This document shows, piece after piece, positions 33,862 to 42,663 of a stretch of 64,000 nucleotides of DNA. The first letter of the stretch is position 1. Every line of letters begins with the position of its first letter. The notes under the pieces are model-generated. The model searched no databases, had not been told where the DNA came from, and saw only the letters and a list, made by a program, of their open reading frames with translations. The position numbers were made by a program, and so were the translations under genes. The DNA comes from Flavobacterium sp. Root420. GTDB lineage: Bacteria; Bacteroidota; Bacteroidia; Flavobacteriales; Flavobacteriaceae. The stretch is from positions 1-64,000 of the forward strand of contig NZ_LMEF01000031.1 of assembly GCF_001427905.1 (NCBI RefSeq), read 5' to 3'.

Positions 33862-34612
33862 CCTAAGAATACTCGTTTTGTGCCTTTTTTGTCAAATTTC
33901 ATTCGGACAAAATGAAACAAGGAAACCGTTACACGGACAAGTTACAAACCCATCACTTGCTATTGAAAGTGGATATGTAATGAATATAAATGCCAATGTC
34001 AGAACTTTTATTGGTTCTGGCGGATTGTTTGATATTATGGCAAAACCCAAAGATACTTTGCTGTTTACCGGAATGGCATTTCAGTCCAGAAAGATTGTTT
34101 TGACAGAAAAAGATTGTGCCCAAATTCTCTTTAATGTTCCTTTAGATTTAGTAAACAATCAGCTTAAGGAAGTTTTGGTTCATAAAGATTTAAAAGTAAA
34201 AGCATTAGGAGGTGGTTCTCAGGCAATAGTCGATTTACAGTTTGAAGATGACAAACAGTCGACAGCAAAAAATACCGTAATGTATTCTGATCAAACCATT
34301 AAATACGGAACTGATTTTGTTCGAATATTTAAGGATGTTAAGAAGCTTTTGCGTAAAAATGATGAGGTTCAGGAAGAAGTTATAAGTGATATTGCTTTTA
34401 CGGCTTATGCGAGGGATAATTTTACACCTGATTTTTTTAATAAAACACTGAATCTAAAAGACGATGAAATAGAACTGTTTTTAATGTATTGCTCTAATGA
34501 CCCGGAATCTAAGCGCTATTTAAAACCAGATGATAAATTTCAGTTAATTGATTTTATGATTAATAAGAATAAAGATTTTAAGAATATTACAGTTTCTAAA
34601 AATGAAAAATAA
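33851..34612 (+). CDS. Secreted CarboxypepD_reg-like protein, diverged paralogue 3
   Basis: Exported 253-residue protein (signal peptide ending ISFGQ) with a recognisable but diverged regulatory-like domain (GSGGLFDIMAKPKDTLLFTGMAFQSRKIVLTE). The C-terminal half shares only its helical character with paralogues 1 and 2: the KTY-x-x-ERKL motif is gone, replaced by ALGGGSQAIVDLQF and a charged segment. It overlaps its neighbours by 11 bases on each side, indicating translational coupling through the whole run. Confidence 0.7.
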   Translation: MKSSLRILVLCLFCQISFGQNETRKPLHGQVTNPSLAIESGYVMNINANVRTFIGSGGLFDIMAKPKDTLLFTGMAFQSRKIVLTEKDCAQILFNVPLDLVNNQLKEVLVHKDLKVKALGGGSQAIVDLQFEDDKQSTAKNTVMYSDQTIKYGTDFVRIFKDVKKLLRKNDEVQEEVISDIAFTAYARDNFTPDFFNKTLNLKDDEIELFLMYCSNDPESKRYLKPDDKFQLIDFMINKNKDFKNITVSKNEK

Positions 34613-35108
34613 ATTAATCTACCCCTTAATTGGGGTATTATTTTTATCGCTATCCTCGTTTGCTTTTCATAAATTTTATATGGGCGTTTTTCAGGTGAAT
34701 TACGCGGCCGAAAAGAAAATGATACAAATTACATCCCGTATTTTTATTGATGATCTGAATAACGGGATGGAAAAAAAATACCATAAAAAAACTTTCATCG
34801 GAACGGAGAAAGAAACTCCCGAAGATTTAGAATTATTTAAAAAATACCTTTCAGAAAATTTCACAATAAAAGTAAACGGTCAGCCAAAACCAATTACTTT
34901 TTTATCTAAAGAAGTTGAGGCTGGCGATGTACTGGTTTGTTATTCCCGAATAAAAGAGATCGATAAATTTAAGACACTTGAAATTTCAAATACTATTTTA
35001 GTAGATTGGAATGCTGAGCAGCAAAATATTACACATATTTCAGCATTCGGTACTAAAAAGAGTGTTCTCTTTACGGAATCTTCAAGGAAAGAAGTGTTAA
35101 AGTATTAA
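34602..35108 (+). CDS. DUF6702 family protein
   Basis: A 168-residue protein with an N-terminal membrane or signal segment (residues 1-22), then the conserved FHKFYMGVFQVNY and KMIQITSRIFIDDLNNGMEKKYHKK segments that mark this Bacteroidota family, and a C-terminal TNTILVDWNAEQQNITHI-like region. Probably periplasmic; the function is unknown. It overlaps the third paralogue by 11 bases and precedes the M1 peptidase by 66 bases. The order of secreted regulatory-like proteins, DUF6702 and M1 peptidase is, as I remember, common in Flavobacteriaceae. Confidence 0.78.
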   Translation: MKNKLIYPLIGVLFLSLSSFAFHKFYMGVFQVNYAAEKKMIQITSRIFIDDLNNGMEKKYHKKTFIGTEKETPEDLELFKKYLSENFTIKVNGQPKPITFLSKEVEAGDVLVCYSRIKEIDKFKTLEISNTILVDWNAEQQNITHISAFGTKKSVLFTESSRKEVLKY

Positions 35109-35174
35109 TGAATAGATATAATTATCATTTTAATTGTTATTTTCACACCCTGATAAAATTACCTATTATATTTT

Positions 35175-37418
35175 ATGAAAAAACTTTCATTATTATTAAT
35201 TTTCCCTGCCTTATTAATGGCTCAGGAAAAAAATACCACAGTTGCTCCAAAACAACAAGGTAAGTACGATACCAACAAATTCAGTCAAATGTACGATTTG
35301 CTGGCAACGCCAAATATGTTTCGTACGGCGTCCGGAGCACCAGGTCCTGCGTATTACCAACAACAGGCAGATTATAAAATCGATATTGAATTAGACGATA
35401 AAAATTCAAAATTAACAGGCTCTGAAGTAATTACGTATTCAAACAATTCTCCGGATAGTTTAGAATATCTATGGATTCAGTTAGATCAAAATCAGGCTAA
35501 AGCAAATACTCAGGCGCCATTAGCTGAAAGCGAAAAAATCAATCAGGTATTGCCATTGGATGGTTTTTCTAGTAAATATCTGAAGAAAGATTTAGAGCGT
35601 GGTTTCAACATCGAACAAGTAAAAGATGCAAAAGGAAACCCGATGTCCTATACGATCAACGAAACGATGATGCGTATTAATTTGGCTGCTCCTTTAAAAC
35701 CAGGTGAAAAAATTTCATTAGCTATAAAATGGTGGTACAACATCAATAATTATAGAAAAGAAGGCGGACGATCAGGTTATGAATTATTCGAAAAAGACGG
35801 AAATAAATTATATGTAATTGCTCAATTCTATCCAAGAATGGCAGTTTACAACGATGTTGAAGGATGGCAAAATATGCAATTCTGGGGAAGCGGAGAGTTT
35901 GCTCTTCCTTTCGGAAACTTCGATGTAAATATTACGGTTCCTGCAGATCACGTTATTGATGCAACAGGAGAATTAACAAACAGAGCTGAAGTTTTTACTG
36001 CAGAGCAAGTTAAACGTTACGAACAAGCTCAGAAATCATTTGATAAACCTGTGGTGATTGTTACTCAGGCTGAGGCTGAAGCTGCTGAAAAAGGTTTCTC
36101 TGAAAAGAAAAAAACATGGAAATTCAGTGCTAAAAATGTACGCGATTTCGGAATTGCTTCTTCAAGAAAATTTATTTACGATGCAATGGCTGTAAAATTG
36201 GGTGGTAAAATTGTTATGGCAGAATCTGTTTATCCCAAAGAAGCAAATCCGCTTTGGGGAGAAACTTCTACAATGACAGTAGCGCATACTTTAAAAAGCT
36301 ATTCCTCTCATACTTTTGATTATCCTTATCCAAAAGCAGTTTCAGTTTCTGCTGAAGATCAGGGAATGGAATATCCGATGATTTGTTGGAATTTTGGTCG
36401 TCCTGATGAAAATGGAGTGACAAGCAAAGAAGTTAAAAACGGAATGATTGGTGTTGTAATTCACGAAGTAGGACACACTTTCTTTCCGATGATTGTAAAC
36501 TCAGATGAGCGTCAATGGACGTGGATGGATGAAGGTTTAAATTCATTTTTAGAATATTTGGCAGAGCAGGAATTAGATCCAAATTTCCCTTCAAGACGCG
36601 GACCGGCAAAAAACATTGTCCCTTACATGAGTGGGGATCAAAAGTTTTTAGAGCCAATTATGTCTAACTCTGAAACAATTGCACAGTTTGGAAATAATGC
36701 GTACGGAAAACCGGCTACAGGTCTTAATATCTTAAGAGAAGTAGTAATGGGAAGAGAATTGTTTGATTATGCATTCAGGACCTACGCAAACAGATGGAAG
36801 TTTAAACATCCAACTCCTGAAGATTTCTTCAGAACTATGGAAGATGCTTCGGCAGTAGATTTAGATTGGTTTTTCAGAGGATGGTTTTACTCCACTGATT
36901 TTGTAGATATCGGAATTAAAGACGTAAAACAATATTATGTTTCTGATACTCCAACAGCTGATTTAAAAGATGTAAAAGTAAAAAAAGGACGTTTCGGATT
37001 TGATAAAGGACCATTCGTTTATTTAGTGGCAAGCGATAATGCAGAAGTAAATGCTTCAAAGAAAAAAGCTTTGAAAGTGGACGATGTGAAATTATTGGCA
37101 GATTACGTAAATCAAAGTTTTACCGCTGAAGAAAAAGCAAGTTTAAAGTCGCCAAAATATTTCTACGAAGTGGAATTTAATAAACCAGGCGGAATGATTA
37201 TGCCAATTTTGGTTGAAATCACTTACGAAGATGGTTCAAAACAAAACTTCCAGTATCCGGCACAAATCTGGAGAAAAAACAATGATACCGCTAAGAAAGT
37301 TTATGCAACTGAAAAAGCAATCAAAAGTATTCAGGTAGATCCAAAATTGATGACCGCTGATATTGATGTAACCAATAACTCGTGGCCAAAGACAGAAGAA
37401 AAATCAAAATTTGATTAA
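35175..37418 (+). CDS. M1 family metallopeptidase
   Basis: Exported zinc aminopeptidase-like protein of 747 residues with a signal peptide (1-16). The zinc motif is HEVGH (430-434) with the distal ligand Glu453 in WMDEGLNSF. The exopeptidase motif is the variant EDQGMEYP (about 394-401) instead of GAMEN. It has an N-terminal beta domain and an M1 core, with no T9SS C-terminal sorting domain, so it probably stays in the periplasm. It is the last gene of the run from 32382 and is ended by the hairpin at 37430-37455. Confidence 0.9.
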   Translation: MKKLSLLLIFPALLMAQEKNTTVAPKQQGKYDTNKFSQMYDLLATPNMFRTASGAPGPAYYQQQADYKIDIELDDKNSKLTGSEVITYSNNSPDSLEYLWIQLDQNQAKANTQAPLAESEKINQVLPLDGFSSKYLKKDLERGFNIEQVKDAKGNPMSYTINETMMRINLAAPLKPGEKISLAIKWWYNINNYRKEGGRSGYELFEKDGNKLYVIAQFYPRMAVYNDVEGWQNMQFWGSGEFALPFGNFDVNITVPADHVIDATGELTNRAEVFTAEQVKRYEQAQKSFDKPVVIVTQAEAEAAEKGFSEKKKTWKFSAKNVRDFGIASSRKFIYDAMAVKLGGKIVMAESVYPKEANPLWGETSTMTVAHTLKSYSSHTFDYPYPKAVSVSAEDQGMEYPMICWNFGRPDENGVTSKEVKNGMIGVVIHEVGHTFFPMIVNSDERQWTWMDEGLNSFLEYLAEQELDPNFPSRRGPAKNIVPYMSGDQKFLEPIMSNSETIAQFGNNAYGKPATGLNILREVVMGRELFDYAFRTYANRWKFKHPTPEDFFRTMEDASAVDLDWFFRGWFYSTDFVDIGIKDVKQYYVSDTPTADLKDVKVKKGRFGFDKGPFVYLVASDNAEVNASKKKALKVDDVKLLADYVNQSFTAEEKASLKSPKYFYEVEFNKPGGMIMPILVEITYEDGSKQNFQYPAQIWRKNNDTAKKVYATEKAIKSIQVDPKLMTADIDVTNNSWPKTEEKSKFD

Positions 37419-37429
37419 GAATAAACTAA

Positions 37430-37460
37430 AAAGACTCTAAAAATTTAGAGTCTTTTTTTT
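37430..37460 (+). terminator. Terminator of the M1 peptidase operon
   Basis: AAAGACTCTAAA (37430-37441) and TTTAGAGTCTTT (37444-37455) form a perfect stem followed by T residues. Confidence 0.85.
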
Positions 37461-37496
37461 TAAGTAAATTTTAAAACAGTCGGCTGCAAAATTTAA

Positions 37497-37504
37497 TATC
37501 TTTG
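37497..37504 (+). promoter_or_regulatory. -7 promoter box of tatA
   Basis: TATCTTTG matches TAnnTTTG, 21 bases before the ATG at 37526. An ATG-like start in the same frame at 37502 would overlap this box and is rejected. Confidence 0.6.
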
Positions 37505-37525
37505 TGGCACACAAAAATAAAAGTT

Positions 37526-37885
37526 ATGTTTGGTATAGGAGGAGGAGAATTAGTTTTTATACTGTTTATCGTACTAATGCTTTTTGGGTCTGATAAAGTG
37601 CCTGAAATTGCTCGTACCATGGGAAAAGCTATGGCGCAATTAAAGAACGCAACCAACGACATTAAAAGTGAGATTCAAAAAGGAGCAGAGGCAAATGGAC
37701 TTGATACAAAATCTTTAACGGATATCACAGGGAATATTAACGCACAGATTAACGACGCAAAATCGAACCTTTTAGGTGATACTACCAGTTTGTCTGGTAA
37801 TTTATTAGGTGATACTGCGACAGAAATAGACAAAGTAAAAGAAGACATCGATTCAATCTCCGGACCTGTAAAACGCCAAATGTAA
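37526..37885 (+). CDS. tatA: Sec-independent translocase subunit TatA/TatB-like
   Basis: Small inner-membrane component of the twin-arginine translocase for folded proteins. The 119-residue product has the short N-terminal helix MFGIGGGELVFILFIVLMLFG, the hinge SDKVPEIARTMGKAM, an amphipathic helix, and a longer, polar tail than a standard TatA. Bacteroidota usually have TatA-type proteins and a TatC encoded elsewhere; tatC is not in this window. One base separates it from the PAP2 gene, so the two are likely co-transcribed. Confidence 0.88.
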   Translation: MFGIGGGELVFILFIVLMLFGSDKVPEIARTMGKAMAQLKNATNDIKSEIQKGAEANGLDTKSLTDITGNINAQINDAKSNLLGDTTSLSGNLLGDTATEIDKVKEDIDSISGPVKRQM

Positions 37886-37886
37886 T

Positions 37887-38450
37887 ATGCTTGAAAAAAT
37901 ACAAGAATTAGATACCAATCTCTTTGTGTATCTTAATGGTTTAGGTTCTGAAACATACGATAAACTTTGGCTGATTATTACCAATCAATTGTATTGGACA
38001 CCCTTTTTTCTATTCCTGTTTTTTATTATTTATAAAAAGATAGGGATAAAACAAACCTTATATATTCTTCTTTTCATTGCAGTTTTAATTGCATTTACAG
38101 ATCAGATGACTAATTTGTTCAAACATACTTTCGAACGTTTACGCCCGTGTAATAATCCCGAAATAAATTCATTTATTCGTATTGTTCAGGTTCGTACTTC
38201 CTATAGTTTTTTCTCAGGTCATGCCGCTAACACAATGGCTGTTGCAACCTTTTTATTCTTGATTTTAAAACGCCATTTCAAGTATTTAGGATTCTTGTTT
38301 TTATGGCCTTTAATCTTCGCTTATAGCCGAATTTATTTAGGATTGCATTATCCTGGAGACATTCTTACCGGTTATTTCTTCGGAGCTGTTTTTGGATCAC
38401 TGCTATTTTTGGTTTATCGAAAACTAAAACCTTTATATTTTCCGGGATAA
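37887..38450 (+). CDS. PAP2-family membrane phosphatase
   Basis: Integral-membrane lipid phosphatase of 187 residues with five or six helices. The three catalytic motifs are KHTFERLRP (79-87), SFFSGHA (SGH at 110-112) and SRIYLGLHYPGD (147-158, with His154 and Asp158). Substrates may be undecaprenyl diphosphate, feeding the carrier-lipid cycle for cell-wall synthesis, or phosphatidic acid. It follows tatA by one base. The motif-2 proline (PSGH) is replaced by phenylalanine. Confidence 0.9.
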   Translation: MLEKIQELDTNLFVYLNGLGSETYDKLWLIITNQLYWTPFFLFLFFIIYKKIGIKQTLYILLFIAVLIAFTDQMTNLFKHTFERLRPCNNPEINSFIRIVQVRTSYSFFSGHAANTMAVATFLFLILKRHFKYLGFLFLWPLIFAYSRIYLGLHYPGDILTGYFFGAVFGSLLFLVYRKLKPLYFPG

Positions 38451-38454
38451 TTTT

Positions 38455-38537
38455 CAGGAGCTATTTCCGGCTGTCCGCTATATCTTTTCCTGGCTAAAGG
38501 AGCCAGAAAAAGGATACCGCTTCCATCCGGGCTAGGG
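38455..38537 (-). ncRNA. Flavobacterial structured intergenic element (possibly flavo-1-like)
   Basis: Read on the minus strand it starts CCCTAGCCCGGATGGAAGCGG, has an internal hairpin (plus-strand arms 38484-38495 and 38501-38512, CTTTTCCTGGCT with AGCCAGAAAAAG), and ends ATATAGCGGACAGCCGG then AATAGCTCC. This layout is one I associate with a widespread structured element of Flavobacteria, perhaps the flavo-1 RNA class, but I cannot check the covariance model. It lies just 3' of the dioxygenase gene on the same strand, 19 bases past its stop. The function is unknown. Confidence 0.45.
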
Positions 38538-38556
38538 AACTATTTTCAAAAGAAGT

Positions 38557-39273
38557 TTAGTTGTTAAAAAACGTTTTCTCACTCCATTCTAATTCGTTAG
38601 GAAGTTGGTGATTACTAAATTCAATATGAATAACCCTTCGTCTTTCGTTATTGGTAGTTTTGTTTGAAGCATGAAAAAGTAAGGGTCTCATAATCATGAT
38701 TCCGCCTTTCTCAACTTCACAAATCGTTTCATTTTCAGTCTGAAGATTCTCAACTCTAAAAATTCCTTTTGAATGCGAATTGTTAATGACTTTTAATGCG
38801 CCGTTCTCTTTAGTGGTATGATCAAGATGTATTCTGATAGTGAAATTATTTTCCAGGATTTCTAGTGGAGGCTGAACTGCAAATTGATTTTGTTTTATAG
38901 TCCAGTTTGAGAAGTTCTCGATTTCAATTTTCTTGTCAACAGAAATCGTTAAATCCTGATGATAAGCGACAAACCAATTTGATTTTTCGGGTTTATCAAA
39001 ATAGATTGATTTCGTTATAAAGTAGTCTTCTCCAAATGTAGATGCAATAATGTCTTTTAAATTTTGATTGAAAATGAAATCTAAAGTTTCTGGAACTTCT
39101 TTATGAAATTGTCTGATGGCAAATAAATCCTGAGATTTTCTGAATGTTGCATTGTCACTATCATTTTTGGTTAGATTTTCAATTAACGAAATTAATTTTT
39201 CAACTTCATTTTCAGTATAAACATTATTTATAATTGTAAAACCTTCAGCATCTATTTCTTTTGAAGAATCCAT
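38557..39273 (-). CDS. Phytanoyl-CoA dioxygenase family protein
   Basis: Fe(II)/2-oxoglutarate-dependent dioxygenase of 238 residues. The facial triad is H105-x-D107 in AYHQDLTI and His201 in LLFHASN, with the 2-oxoglutarate-binding arginine in ERRRVIHIEFS. The segment RIHLDHTTKENGALKVINNSHSKG is typical of the PhyH family. The substrate is unknown; bacterial members hydroxylate lipids, amino acids or secondary metabolites. Transcribed toward the structured element at 38455-38537 and probably alone, 64 bases from the O-methyltransferase stop. Confidence 0.87.
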   Translation of the reverse strand: MDSSKEIDAEGFTIINNVYTENEVEKLISLIENLTKNDSDNATFRKSQDLFAIRQFHKEVPETLDFIFNQNLKDIIASTFGEDYFITKSIYFDKPEKSNWFVAYHQDLTISVDKKIEIENFSNWTIKQNQFAVQPPLEILENNFTIRIHLDHTTKENGALKVINNSHSKGIFRVENLQTENETICEVEKGGIMIMRPLLFHASNKTTNNERRRVIHIEFSNHQLPNELEWSEKTFFNN

Positions 39274-39337
39274 CTTTTAATTCAATCTATAATTAACGAT
39301 ATTAAAAACAACTTAGAGCCTTAGTGTGGACCTTTTT

Positions 39338-39979
39338 CTAAAGAACCCTACTCACTGTCAATCCATCACGAATAGGCAACAAAACCGTTTCCACTCTCGG
39401 ATCATTTTTCAAAAGTAAATTATACTCTAAAAGGACTTTCGTGCTAACATCATTTGGATGAACTGGTTCGAGGATTTTTCCGCTCCACAAAACATTATCA
39501 GATAAAATGATTCCGCCCTTATTCATTTTCGGAACAATCATTTCCCAATAATTTAGGTAGTTTTCCTTATCAGCATCAATAAAAACCAAATCAAATTTCA
39601 CATCCAAAGTCGGAATAATAGCAATTGCTTCTCCTAAATGCTGAAAAATTTGTTTCCCCCAAGGCGAGGCATCAAAATATTTTCGCTGAAAATCAATTAA
39701 TTCTTCTTTAATATCAATGGTGTGCAATTGACCGTTTTCCTGTATTCCTTCACACAGACACAAAGCCGCATAACCCGTATAAGTCCCGATTTCCAGAATA
39801 TTTACCGGACGAATTAATTTGGATAACATGCTTAAAACTCTTCCTTGAAAATGCCCGCTCAACATTCTTGGTAAAAGAATTTTTTGGTAGGTTTCTTTGT
39901 TCAGTTTTGCTAACAATTCTGGTTCGTTTTCAGAATGCTGTTCGATATAGTCTTCTAAGTCTTGTGAAATAAAATGCAT
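39338..39979 (-). CDS. SAM-dependent O-methyltransferase (catechol/CCoAOMT type)
   Basis: A 213-residue methyltransferase of the Methyltransf_3 family, which methylates hydroxyl groups in a metal-dependent way. Features are NILEIGTYTGYAALCLCEG (SAM loop), LHTIDIKEE, FDLVFIDADKENYLNYWE (metal ligand region), and ILSDNVLWSGKIL, then the C-terminal LLPIRDGLTVSRVL typical of the family. The natural acceptor is unknown. A TATTTTTG box lies at 40004-40011. Confidence 0.92.
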   Translation of the reverse strand: MHFISQDLEDYIEQHSENEPELLAKLNKETYQKILLPRMLSGHFQGRVLSMLSKLIRPVNILEIGTYTGYAALCLCEGIQENGQLHTIDIKEELIDFQRKYFDASPWGKQIFQHLGEAIAIIPTLDVKFDLVFIDADKENYLNYWEMIVPKMNKGGIILSDNVLWSGKILEPVHPNDVSTKVLLEYNLLLKNDPRVETVLLPIRDGLTVSRVL

Positions 39980-40003
39980 GTTGTAGTATCTTCTAATTTA
40001 AAG

Positions 40004-40011
40004 CAAAAATA
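40004..40011 (-). promoter_or_regulatory. -7 promoter box of the O-methyltransferase gene
   Basis: On the minus strand TATTTTTG matches TAnnTTTG, 24 bases upstream of the ATG. Confidence 0.5.
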
Positions 40012-40042
40012 CAAAAAATATTCGCTCACTTTTTTTCATAAA

Positions 40043-40068
40043 AAAACCATCCGCCGTGGGATGGTTTT
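40043..40068 (-). terminator. Terminator of the alanine-rich lipoprotein gene
   Basis: AAAACCATCC (40043-40052) and GGATGGTTTT (40059-40068) form a stem. On the minus strand the U run follows. Confidence 0.75.
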
Positions 40069-40086
40069 AGTTTGTAAATTCTTCAA

Positions 40087-40452
40087 TTATTTCTTCAATG
40101 CTTCATTAACGTCTTTAGCAGTTTTTACTGTTCCGTCTTTAGCAGCTTTTGCAGCAGCTTCTGCTTTGTCTGCAGCTTTTTTAGTGGCTTCTTTTACATC
40201 TTGTGCAGCTTTGGTTGTAGCGTCTTTCACATCCTCGGCAGCATTTTCAGAAGCTTCTTTCGCTTTCGCGGCAGCGTTTTCAGCTTTAATTACAGCGCTG
40301 TCTTTTGCCTGTTCGATATCTGTAGTCAAAGTATCAACCTTGTTTCCAAGAGTTAATTCGTCTTCTCCTGGTTTTGGTTCTTTCTTCTCACAAGATTGAA
40401 CAGCGAATGCTAACAAAGCAACAACAGCTAAGCTTAAAATTTGTTTTTTCAT
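40087..40452 (-). CDS. Small alanine/lysine-rich lipoprotein
   Basis: Lipoprotein of 121 residues: signal peptide with lipobox AVQSCEK (Cys21), then a long amphipathic helix of AAxKAKEAxENAAEDVKDA-like 11-residue repeats rich in Ala, Lys, Glu and Asp. The composition is like LEA-type or apolipoprotein-like helices, suggesting a periplasmic coat or spacer that lies on membrane, but no function can be assigned. Monocistronic, with its own terminator at 40043-40068. Confidence 0.8.
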   Translation of the reverse strand: MKKQILSLAVVALLAFAVQSCEKKEPKPGEDELTLGNKVDTLTTDIEQAKDSAVIKAENAAAKAKEASENAAEDVKDATTKAAQDVKEATKKAADKAEAAAKAAKDGTVKTAKDVNEALKK

Positions 40453-40716
40453 AATGAATCAATTTTTTTTAGGTTATAAAATTTAAAGGTTATAAAGCTG
40501 AAAAATAAAGATACAAATTTTAAAATGATTGCGCGCTTTGTAAGATTATTTTCCTTTTGAGTAGAAGACAATTCCCGTGCCAAGTTTTATAATTTAGAAA
40601 AGAATAATTAGAAGTTTTGTTTAAACAAAAAGGTACCCTATAGAACGATACCTTTTCGAAAAAAAAAATAAACATGAAAACATTTGATGCAAGCCTTAAT
40701 CAGATTTGGTTAACAA

Positions 40717-41265
40717 TTATTTGTATAAGCTGAAATTGATAACAAGTTCGTCTTTGACCTTAATTAAACCAGCCATTTTTGTTGGTGGTTCTAGTTCGAT
40801 ATCAGAAAATTTTAAGTTAAGTGTTCCCTGAATTTTGTTAACATCTGTATAAAGTATAAAATCTTTGTATTTAAGGGTTTTATTAGTGATCAGGAAGTTA
40901 AGGTTGCATTTGTAATTTTTCCCAACCTGTCTAATATCCCTAATGCAAACGGTACTATTTGGGAACTGTTTTATTTTTACCGTTCCTTGTAAGTCCTTTG
41001 TCATTATTTTATTTCCACAATCAAAATTTGACATTTTGATTTCAGTGTTAAAAATGTTTTTTTTGATTGAGTTTAAGTACACGGTATCTTTTGTCATAAA
41101 TAAATTGGAACAGTTGTACTTGCCAACAGTAGATGTTCCCGTAATTTCAATTCTGATTTTATTAATTATGATCACAGCATCATCTTCTAAAAAAGTGGGT
41201 TTAGCACTTCCCAAGAAAAAGAAAATTACTAAACCCAAAGTTAAAATTAGTATTCTGTTAAACAT
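40717..41265 (-). CDS. Diverged YceI-like exported protein
   Basis: A 182-residue protein with an N-terminal signal or anchor segment (residues 1-21). ITGTSTVGKYNCSN corresponds to the VSGTSTLHDWEM strand of the YceI protein at 42664-43233, and the end IQGTLNLKFSDIELEPPTKMAGLIKVKDELVINFSLYK mirrors that protein's LQGSNKITFADFGMKSPTALLGTIKTGQDLTLKFNLNF. It has four cysteines the other copy lacks. The gene is last in a YceI/porin/YceI-like run, four bases beyond the porin stop. Lipid or isoprenoid binding is possible. Confidence 0.7.
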   Translation of the reverse strand: MFNRILILTLGLVIFFFLGSAKPTFLEDDAVIIINKIRIEITGTSTVGKYNCSNLFMTKDTVYLNSIKKNIFNTEIKMSNFDCGNKIMTKDLQGTVKIKQFPNSTVCIRDIRQVGKNYKCNLNFLITNKTLKYKDFILYTDVNKIQGTLNLKFSDIELEPPTKMAGLIKVKDELVINFSLYK

Positions 41266-41269
41266 TATG

Positions 41270-42658
41270 TCAGAATGAAATTACGGCTTCAAACATCAAT
41301 CCTTTAAAACTGCCTCCGTATAAGTCGTTAGGAATTGCTCCGTTAAATTGAGAGAAGTTTTTATAATTCTGATCCACATATTCTACTTTGGCCAAAACAT
41401 TTTTTGTCATAAACCAACCTGCTGCAGCTTCGAATCTGTTAATCTGAATTGCCTGAGTATTTGCATTAGCCAGTTTTCCATCCACTAAATTGTATTTTCC
41501 GCCTATATAAAAACGTTCTCCTTCACCAAAACGATATACCAGATCTCCAACATATTGATTTACCTTACGAGTGTCATCCGTTCCTTTGAAATCACCTCCT
41601 GAAGTAAATTCTAAAGTTCCAAAAAACTCAAGACCTTTATATTTTATAAATGGATTAACCATATAAGATGTTGCCCAGTTTCCGTAAGCCGGATTAAATC
41701 TTCCGGTATCTTTGTTTGCAGTTGGATCAAAATTATTTAAGACAGGTGTAATAGCTCCTGTTGCAGGATTTATAACATTATAATCGGCATGGCTCATTAC
41801 GCCATAGAAACGACTTCCTGCTCTGTCTGACGCATATAAATTTCCACTAGAATTTGCGGTGTGATAATAGGATCCTGTAAGCCTAATTCTCAAATCCGGA
41901 TTAATTTGCTTGTCCCAGCCTAATTTAGCAAGGATAGAAGGACTTATAGTTGTATTATTGTCAGGTTTTATAGCAGTAGTTGGTGCCGGAACAATTTCTT
42001 TAACATCCTGATTTAATTTAGAGTTTGTAACTCCAATCATACTAACAAATCCAGATCTGTTGTAGTAAAGTTCAGCTCCCATTTCGGTGATAAAAGCATC
42101 CATAATATTATTTCCTACGAACGGATTCATAAAGGCATTTCCATTATCAGATCTTCTAAAATGAGCATCACCGTAGTTATTCTCCATTTGACCAATTTTG
42201 ATCGTTGTATATTGCATGAAGTCGGCTAAGAAATCTTTTTTAATGAAGTCAAGTTTGTCAATTTGTAAATAACCACCTTTCACCCAGGTTTCATTATGAT
42301 GTCTTGAGGCTAAGTAAACATCCAAGTTTACACGCACACCGTCAAATAACTGTGCTCCAATAGTGAAATTAGCATTAGGTAAGTTGAAGTTGTTTTCCAG
42401 ATTATTTAATCTGTAATTAGGGGCAGTTGCTAAATTTGCCTGATCATTATAGGAGTTTAAAGCTTGAAACTGAAGTGCAAATGCAGCTCCCATATCCACA
42501 CTAATACCTTTAAAAGCAACAGTATCTTTTTTAACGTCAAACTGATTGATGCCTTTTTGATTCCTTGGAATTTGGTTCTGAATGTGCCCAAAACTGACTT
42601 GTGCATTTACAGCAAACGTACTTACTAAGGCTATAAACAGGATATAGATTTTTTTCAT
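41270..42658 (-). CDS. Outer-membrane porin-like beta-barrel protein
   Basis: Exported 462-residue protein with a signal peptide (1-19, ending AVNAQ) and alternating beta-strands typical of a 16- to 18-strand porin of the OprO/OprP-like kind. Recognisable pieces are FGHIQNQIPRNQKGINQFDVKKD, GAQLFDGVRVNLDVYLASRHHNETWVKGGYLQIDKL, IKIGQMENNYGDAHFRRSDNGNAFMNPFVGN, and the C-terminal strand ending LMFEAVISF with an aromatic last residue. Flanked by two YceI-type genes at four- to five-base distances, so the three are co-expressed. Substrate unknown. Confidence 0.8.
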   Translation of the reverse strand: MKKIYILFIALVSTFAVNAQVSFGHIQNQIPRNQKGINQFDVKKDTVAFKGISVDMGAAFALQFQALNSYNDQANLATAPNYRLNNLENNFNLPNANFTIGAQLFDGVRVNLDVYLASRHHNETWVKGGYLQIDKLDFIKKDFLADFMQYTTIKIGQMENNYGDAHFRRSDNGNAFMNPFVGNNIMDAFITEMGAELYYNRSGFVSMIGVTNSKLNQDVKEIVPAPTTAIKPDNNTTISPSILAKLGWDKQINPDLRIRLTGSYYHTANSSGNLYASDRAGSRFYGVMSHADYNVINPATGAITPVLNNFDPTANKDTGRFNPAYGNWATSYMVNPFIKYKGLEFFGTLEFTSGGDFKGTDDTRKVNQYVGDLVYRFGEGERFYIGGKYNLVDGKLANANTQAIQINRFEAAAGWFMTKNVLAKVEYVDQNYKNFSQFNGAIPNDLYGGSFKGLMFEAVISF

Positions 42659-42663
42659 GGCGA

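Noticed and set aside
35175..37418. M1 peptidase as a type IX secretion cargo
   Set aside because: The C-terminus has no beta-rich sorting domain; only a signal peptide is present.
39974..40399. Alanine/serine-rich frame on the plus strand opposite the small lipoprotein
   Set aside because: It is the antisense of a repetitive Ala/Lys-rich gene that has its own signal peptide, lipobox and terminator.
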